Below are positions 38,635 through 42,471 of a DNA stretch of 42,471 bases, one piece after another (position 1 is the stretch's first letter; the number at the start of each line of letters is the position of its first letter). Below the pieces are notes generated by a model. It ran no database searches. It was not told where the DNA came from and was given only the letters and a program-made list of their open reading frames with translations. This DNA is from Woeseiaceae bacterium (GTDB taxonomy: Bacteria > Pseudomonadota > Gammaproteobacteria > Steroidobacterales > Woeseiaceae). Position numbers and translations under genes: made by a program. The stretch lies in assembly GCA_030066735.1 (NCBI GenBank), contig JASJBB010000009.1, positions 1 through 42,471 on the forward strand. The letters are read 5' to 3'.

Positions 38635-40299
38635 ATGACAGTCATTTCAAGCCTGCAATCGCTGGCCAGCAACGTCGGCGTGACGGCCCGGGAGACGGCG
38701 CAATCGGGGCTGAGGCCTTACTCGGCCGTCGATACCGAGGCGCGCGTCGATCTGCTGCGCGCCCGCGGCCGGCTGCTGCGGCTGTTCCGGGCTCTCGAAG
38801 GGCTCGCCAGGGCGGCCGGCGTCGAGACCCGCACCCTGCTCGACATCAATGACGCCCAGTCCCAGTCGAGCATCGGGCTGGACCTGACGCGCACCGCCGC
38901 AACGCTGAATTCGAACGACGAGATCAACGCATCGCCGATGTCTTTCACACCTTTCGGCCCGAACTGGAGTGACGGCTCGAGCGCCCTGATTACGATCGGG
39001 GGCGAATATGACGGCAGCCATGGCAGCGGCAACCTGACCTTCGAAGTGCGCCGTGCCGGCACGCGAGGCGTCAATGACCTGCGCATTCGTGTCGAAGACC
39101 CGCTGGGCAATCGCATTCGCAACGTCAATGTTCGAACCTCGCACGACCTCGACCGGCAGTACGACCTGCGCAACGGCCTCTACCTGACACTCGGTTCGGG
39201 AGCGCTGATCAACCGCGATACGACGACAATCCAGGTCAGCACGACCGTCGGCGCGGCCGTCGACCCGACCAGGCCGCTGGGTGGAACGCGCAATCAGAAC
39301 CCGAACCTGCAGTTCGGCGCGCCCACGATCGCCGACGGTTCGTTCCAGCTCAACGGCACGGGCATCAGCGTGGCGACCAGCGATTCGATCAACGATGTCA
39401 TTACCCGAATCAACCAGTCCGGCGCCGGTGTTACGGCGACATTCAATGCGCTGAGCGAGCGCATCGAGTTTGTTAACAACACCGTGGGCTCGGCCGGAAC
39501 AATCGACCTGCAGGGCGACACGTCGAATTTCCTGCAGGCCGTCAAGCTCGACAGCGCCAATACCGTAGCCGGACGCGACGCCGACAATGAAAGCGTTCTC
39601 GCAGGCGTTGCCGCGTTTGCGGGCGTCCAGTCGGGCGAGTTCGTCATCAACGACGAGCGTATTGCCGTGGACTCGTCGAACGACAGTCTCGACTCGGTGA
39701 TCGACCGCATCAACGCGTCCGGCGCGGGTGTGACCGCCACCTTCGACCCTGCGTCCCTGTCAGTCAGGATCCAGGCGGAAGAAGGCGCAGGCCGGCTCGA
39801 GATCGACGGCAACGGCACCGGCCTGTTCGCCGCGCTGAACATTGCCGAAGGCCGGTACGAACACACGGCGCGCGGCCGTGGCATCGGGCGTCGCCAGGCC
39901 TACGCCATCGCGGACGAACTGGGCGGCGTGCTCGGCGAACTCAACCACCTGTTCCGCGACGCGTCATTCGAGCAGCGCGGCAGGAATGCCGGCGCGTTTC
40001 GAGGGCCGCTCGAAAGCGCGATCCGCACTGCCTTCGGCGACAGCCTGGAGAACGGCATTGACGGCCTCAGGATCGACCCGTCGGCCGACGCGCGGCGCCG
40101 TGGTGGCTATGCGGACATGGACCGCAATGAACTGACCTTGCACCTGCAGAAAGCGGCCGATCCGCTGATGAACCTGTTGCGCGGGCTGAGCGGCAACCGG
40201 GGCCTGGTCGAGCTCCTGATGAACGGCACGCAGCAAGCTGTTCGCAACGTGAACGCCCAGCTGGGCATTCGTGGCGGCATTGTCAGTACGTTTGCCTGA
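38635..40299 (+). CDS. Orphan protein with two flagellin/FliD-type IN motifs
   Basis: The 554-residue protein has no signal peptide. Two tandem repeats of about 85 residues each contain the flagellin hook IN pattern: GSFQLNGTGISVATSDSIND with VITRINQSGAGVTATFN, and GEFVINDERIAVDSSNDSLD with VIDRINASGAGVTATFD. These are known from FliD caps and flagellins. The first 70 residues are helical. Residues of about 95-200 look beta-rich, and the C-terminal 120 residues are helical with LMNLLRGLSGNRGLVELLMNG. The true family is not known to me. No flagellar gene lies within the window. The ATG at 38635 has AAGG four bases upstream; the frame is open to 38140 but overlaps the previous gene. Confidence 0.65.
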   Translation: MTVISSLQSLASNVGVTARETAQSGLRPYSAVDTEARVDLLRARGRLLRLFRALEGLARAAGVETRTLLDINDAQSQSSIGLDLTRTAATLNSNDEINASPMSFTPFGPNWSDGSSALITIGGEYDGSHGSGNLTFEVRRAGTRGVNDLRIRVEDPLGNRIRNVNVRTSHDLDRQYDLRNGLYLTLGSGALINRDTTTIQVSTTVGAAVDPTRPLGGTRNQNPNLQFGAPTIADGSFQLNGTGISVATSDSINDVITRINQSGAGVTATFNALSERIEFVNNTVGSAGTIDLQGDTSNFLQAVKLDSANTVAGRDADNESVLAGVAAFAGVQSGEFVINDERIAVDSSNDSLDSVIDRINASGAGVTATFDPASLSVRIQAEEGAGRLEIDGNGTGLFAALNIAEGRYEHTARGRGIGRRQAYAIADELGGVLGELNHLFRDASFEQRGRNAGAFRGPLESAIRTAFGDSLENGIDGLRIDPSADARRRGGYADMDRNELTLHLQKAADPLMNLLRGLSGNRGLVELLMNGTQQAVRNVNAQLGIRGGIVSTFA

Positions 40300-40308
40300 T
40301 TCCTGAAC

Positions 40309-41232
40309 TCAGCTGCCGAACAGCCATGATAGCGTGAGGCGGACGCTGTACCTGGTCGTGAACTGCAGCTGATCGTTGAGGTCGCGCGACAGCGGAATCT
40401 TCCCCGAGGCGCGCAGCGCGACCGACTCGTTGATGTGGTACTGGACGGCCGGCACCAGGTCGAGCCACTGACCGCCCGTGTTCGGGATATCGACGCCTGC
40501 TCGCTGGTCGCGTTCGGCATGCCGGAACAGCAGCTCGAGATTGAAACCCCAGGGACTCTGTGTCTGGTACGAGCCGCCGAGGCTTGCCGTGGTCGAATGA
40601 CCGAACTGGTAGTCGCGATCGTTCTCGCCATTGTAGGTATACGTCGCGCTTGCATAGATACGCGCAGCCTTTGAGTCGTTGAGCGCACGGGCCGCGTACA
40701 CCCAGAGCAACCCGGCAAAGGCGCCCGTCGATGGCTGCAGGTCTTCAGCGAGTACGATGCCGTCACGCGATGCGTCGTCCTTGCCGACCGGTATTCGCGA
40801 GCCGACGCCAAACGAGAGGGCGTTGCGCGAATACAGGTTGATGGTAGCCGGGGAGTATTTGAACATGACGATGGCGTCGCCGAGTCCCGTGACGTCATCG
40901 CGGATTCCGCCCACCGTGCGTTTGTGATTGACGCCCGCGAGCAGCGCCGAGAAGGAGAACTTCTCACCGAACCCGCGACTCAGCTCGAAAATGGCTGCCT
41001 GCGACGTGCGGTCGCGTCCTGTCTGGTCGGGCACGGTTGACGAGCCGCTGACCAGTTCGCTGATGTCATGAAATTCGTAAGTGGTCGCAAGGAACCACTC
41101 GCCGATGCCCGGCGTGGCCAGCTCCATGGTGCCCAGCAGCGGAACGCTGGCGCAGCTGCAGGTCGTGGCCGCCGCGGGTGTGGCAGCCGCCGCCAACAGG
41201 ACCGCAAGCGAGATTCTTGCGCCTGCTTTCAT
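40309..41232 (-). CDS. Outer-membrane beta-barrel protein, function unknown
   Basis: The 307-residue protein has a signal peptide (MKAGARISLAVLLAAAATPAAA) and about a dozen alternating amphipathic strands. Typical are FSFSALLAGVNHK, NALSFGVGSRIPVG, ARIYASATYTYNG and the final SVRLTLSWLF, with the aromatic end expected of an outer-membrane barrel. It resembles the broad group of transporter-like barrels annotated near MetA-pathway phenol degradation proteins, but the match is loose. A short CSCAS follows the signal peptide. Its ATG shares one base with the stop of the DUF3179 gene (TAATG), so the two are probably made together. Confidence 0.7.
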   Translation of the reverse strand: MKAGARISLAVLLAAAATPAAATTCSCASVPLLGTMELATPGIGEWFLATTYEFHDISELVSGSSTVPDQTGRDRTSQAAIFELSRGFGEKFSFSALLAGVNHKRTVGGIRDDVTGLGDAIVMFKYSPATINLYSRNALSFGVGSRIPVGKDDASRDGIVLAEDLQPSTGAFAGLLWVYAARALNDSKAARIYASATYTYNGENDRDYQFGHSTTASLGGSYQTQSPWGFNLELLFRHAERDQRAGVDIPNTGGQWLDLVPAVQYHINESVALRASGKIPLSRDLNDQLQFTTRYSVRLTLSWLFGS

Positions 41233-42299
41233 TAGTTGAAGTGAAGCTCGGTATTCTCGAAAAACGCCGCCCAGGCAAACCACATTGCGGTGAACGATGT
41301 GGTGCGCTCGAGCTGCTCGCCGGTGCGCGGTCCCGAGACGGCGATGCCGAAAATATCCCAGGTATTGCCTTCGGTGTCGGTCATGACGACGGGCAGTTGA
41401 TCCTCGAGCGCGGCGAATTCGAGAATCGTGCCGTCGCCGAGTTCCCGGCTGTAGATGGCGGCGAGGTCGAGCTCGGAGTTACCGATAACGACGATCGGGT
41501 TGCCGCCAACGTGGTCATTGATCGCCTGTGTGCTGCTGCCGAAACCGTCAACCTGGTACGCCTTGTTGCCCGTCGCTGACTGGAACCCGATGACGCGGTG
41601 CTTGGGGTGCAGCCGGGTATCGAGTTCCGGCACCGGGAACAGCAGATCGGAATTCGTCCTGTACATGCCGTAGGGGTAACCGTTGTAGCCCCGGGTAATG
41701 ACCGTATCGCCTGTGAGCACGACGCTGTCCGGGTACATGGACAGCCATGTCTGCCAGGTGGTCTCGATGACCTGGACCTGGTTTGCCCGCGCTCCTATGC
41801 GCTCACCCCATACGGACTGCTGCAGCATCTGCGACCACCGGCTGCCGGTCTCGCGGTCGTAAAGAATCAGGTTCGAAAAGTAGAGCAGGCCCGAAACGCC
41901 GTACTGGGGATTGCCCGCATTGTCAGGGACATCCCAGGCGAGCGCCGATCCGGTCAGGGGACAATAGCTGAGCACGAATGCATCACTGCCCGCCGAGTCA
42001 TTGACGACCTCGTGCCAGTCCAGGACCCGGTGTGGATAGGCATGGTACTCACCGTTCACAAACACGCCGACGACTCTTTCCGCCGGGTCGACGAACGTCG
42101 TCTCACTGGCCAGTTCGAACTGGGGATTATCGATCGAGGGAATGCCGTCCTGGCCCGGACCGCCGTCCCAGATTTCGTTTTTCGGGAGGAGCCAGTCGGG
42201 GTCGGAAGTGTTATCAAAGTCGCCCCGGCCGCCACCGCTACTACATGCGGCCAGCGACACGGTTAACGTCAATAGCAGACCGTAGTCGATGCGCTTCAT
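41232..42299 (-). CDS. DUF3179 domain lipoprotein
   Basis: The 355-residue protein has a lipoprotein signal peptide (LTVSLAACSSGGG; C19) and a DUF3179 domain that fills the rest. The family marks are GEYHAYPHRVLDWHEVVND, the block SYCPLTGSALAWD, LYFSNLILYDRETGSRWSQ and PKHRVIGF. DUF3179 proteins are common in marine bacteria and archaea and have no known function; the YCPLTGS segment corresponds to a conserved cysteine-containing turn. The start has AGGGGA eight bases before the ATG. It heads a two-gene unit with the beta-barrel gene, suggesting an envelope complex. Confidence 0.85.
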   Translation of the reverse strand: MKRIDYGLLLTLTVSLAACSSGGGRGDFDNTSDPDWLLPKNEIWDGGPGQDGIPSIDNPQFELASETTFVDPAERVVGVFVNGEYHAYPHRVLDWHEVVNDSAGSDAFVLSYCPLTGSALAWDVPDNAGNPQYGVSGLLYFSNLILYDRETGSRWSQMLQQSVWGERIGARANQVQVIETTWQTWLSMYPDSVVLTGDTVITRGYNGYPYGMYRTNSDLLFPVPELDTRLHPKHRVIGFQSATGNKAYQVDGFGSSTQAINDHVGGNPIVVIGNSELDLAAIYSRELGDGTILEFAALEDQLPVVMTDTEGNTWDIFGIAVSGPRTGEQLERTTSFTAMWFAWAAFFENTELHFN

Positions 42300-42395
42300 C
42301 GAGAATTTCCCCTATGCCCGGAACTTTGATCGATATTCAGCAGACCGGGGGAGCAGGGGATTTATTACAGAGAACCCGGACAGAATGGCCTCGCT

Positions 42396-42470
42396 GCGCT
42401 CGGAGCGCCCGACAGGATTGACTCGGGCCTGCGGCCCTCGCCCTTCGGGCGCACTCGCTTCGCTCGTGCG
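42396..42470. repeat. Run of four short GC-rich hairpins
   Basis: Four inverted repeats follow each other: GCGCT-CGG-AGCGC (42396-42408), GGGCC-TGC-GGCCC (42425-42437), CGCCC-TTC-GGGCG (42439-42451) and CGCAC-N11-GTGCG (42450-42470). The first three have perfect 5-bp stems and 3-base loops. The array lies in the 172-base non-coding end of the window upstream of the DUF3179 gene and may continue past the edge. It looks like an intergenic repeat element or a structured terminator region; no tRNA can be folded from it. Confidence 0.45.
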
Positions 42471-42471
42471 T

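Noticed and set aside
42380-42471. A tRNA gene or attachment site at the right edge
   Set aside because: The hairpins do not form a cloverleaf and no CCA end or anticodon arm can be placed; no integrase is present.

Overview
The window is about 42 kb of GC-rich, densely coding DNA from a Gram-negative bacterium: outer-membrane TolC and beta-barrel proteins, lipoproteins and RND efflux genes are present. Gene content and GC-rich codon use fit a free-living, probably marine gammaproteobacterium, perhaps of the Woeseia/Chromatiales kind; that placement is an inference and no rRNA gene is present to test it. I see no tRNA, rRNA, CRISPR array, transposase or integrase. No gap between genes exceeds 300 bases.

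Layout. (1) 1-1599: the 5' end of a dihydrodipicolinate-synthase-family gene on the minus strand, then a divergent aldehyde dehydrogenase. (2) 1596-6478, minus: a five-gene operon nadX-haaO-kynU-kmo-kynA that oxidises tryptophan to the quinolinate precursor used for NAD; aspartate dehydrogenase (nadX) leads it, and kynurenine formamidase is not in the window. (3) 6587-12529, plus: an RND efflux operon (TolC-type channel, ArsR-type repressor, adaptor, pump) behind a promoter with a 24-bp palindrome. The repressor carries the two-cysteine pattern of SqrR/BigR sulfide sensors. (4) 12539-17747, minus: an ABC exporter operon with one ATPase, one MacB-like permease and three consecutive adaptor genes, meeting the RND operon tail to tail. 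(5) 17812-20131, plus: iron superoxide dismutase, a secreted DUF4920 protein and a DgcN-type (DUF1611) protein.

(6) 20132-35399, minus: the centre of interest. Nine tightly coupled genes run ygfK-ssnA-ygfM-xdhD-(PLP enzyme)-ygeY-ygeW-carbamate kinase-(threonine-synthase-like enzyme), followed by an NSS-family sodium symporter. This is a variant of the selenium-linked molybdenum hydroxylase cluster known from E. coli and anaerobes, which has been tied to purine/urate breakdown. The diaminopropionate ammonia-lyase YgeX and the hydantoinase of the E. coli cluster are absent, and two other fold-type II PLP enzymes stand in the operon. The parts suggest uptake of a nitrogenous compound, hydroxylation and reduction of a ring, hydrolytic opening, PLP-dependent elimination, and ATP recovery through carbamoyl phosphate.

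(7) 35542-42471: cell-envelope and secreted proteins (SIMPL-domain protein, TIM-barrel lipoprotein, two-domain retropepsin-like protein, orphan protein with FliD-type IN motifs, beta-barrel protein with a DUF3179 lipoprotein), ending in a run of four short GC hairpins.

Four convergent operon pairs end within 0-10 bases of each other, twice on a palindrome that supplies both stop codons.
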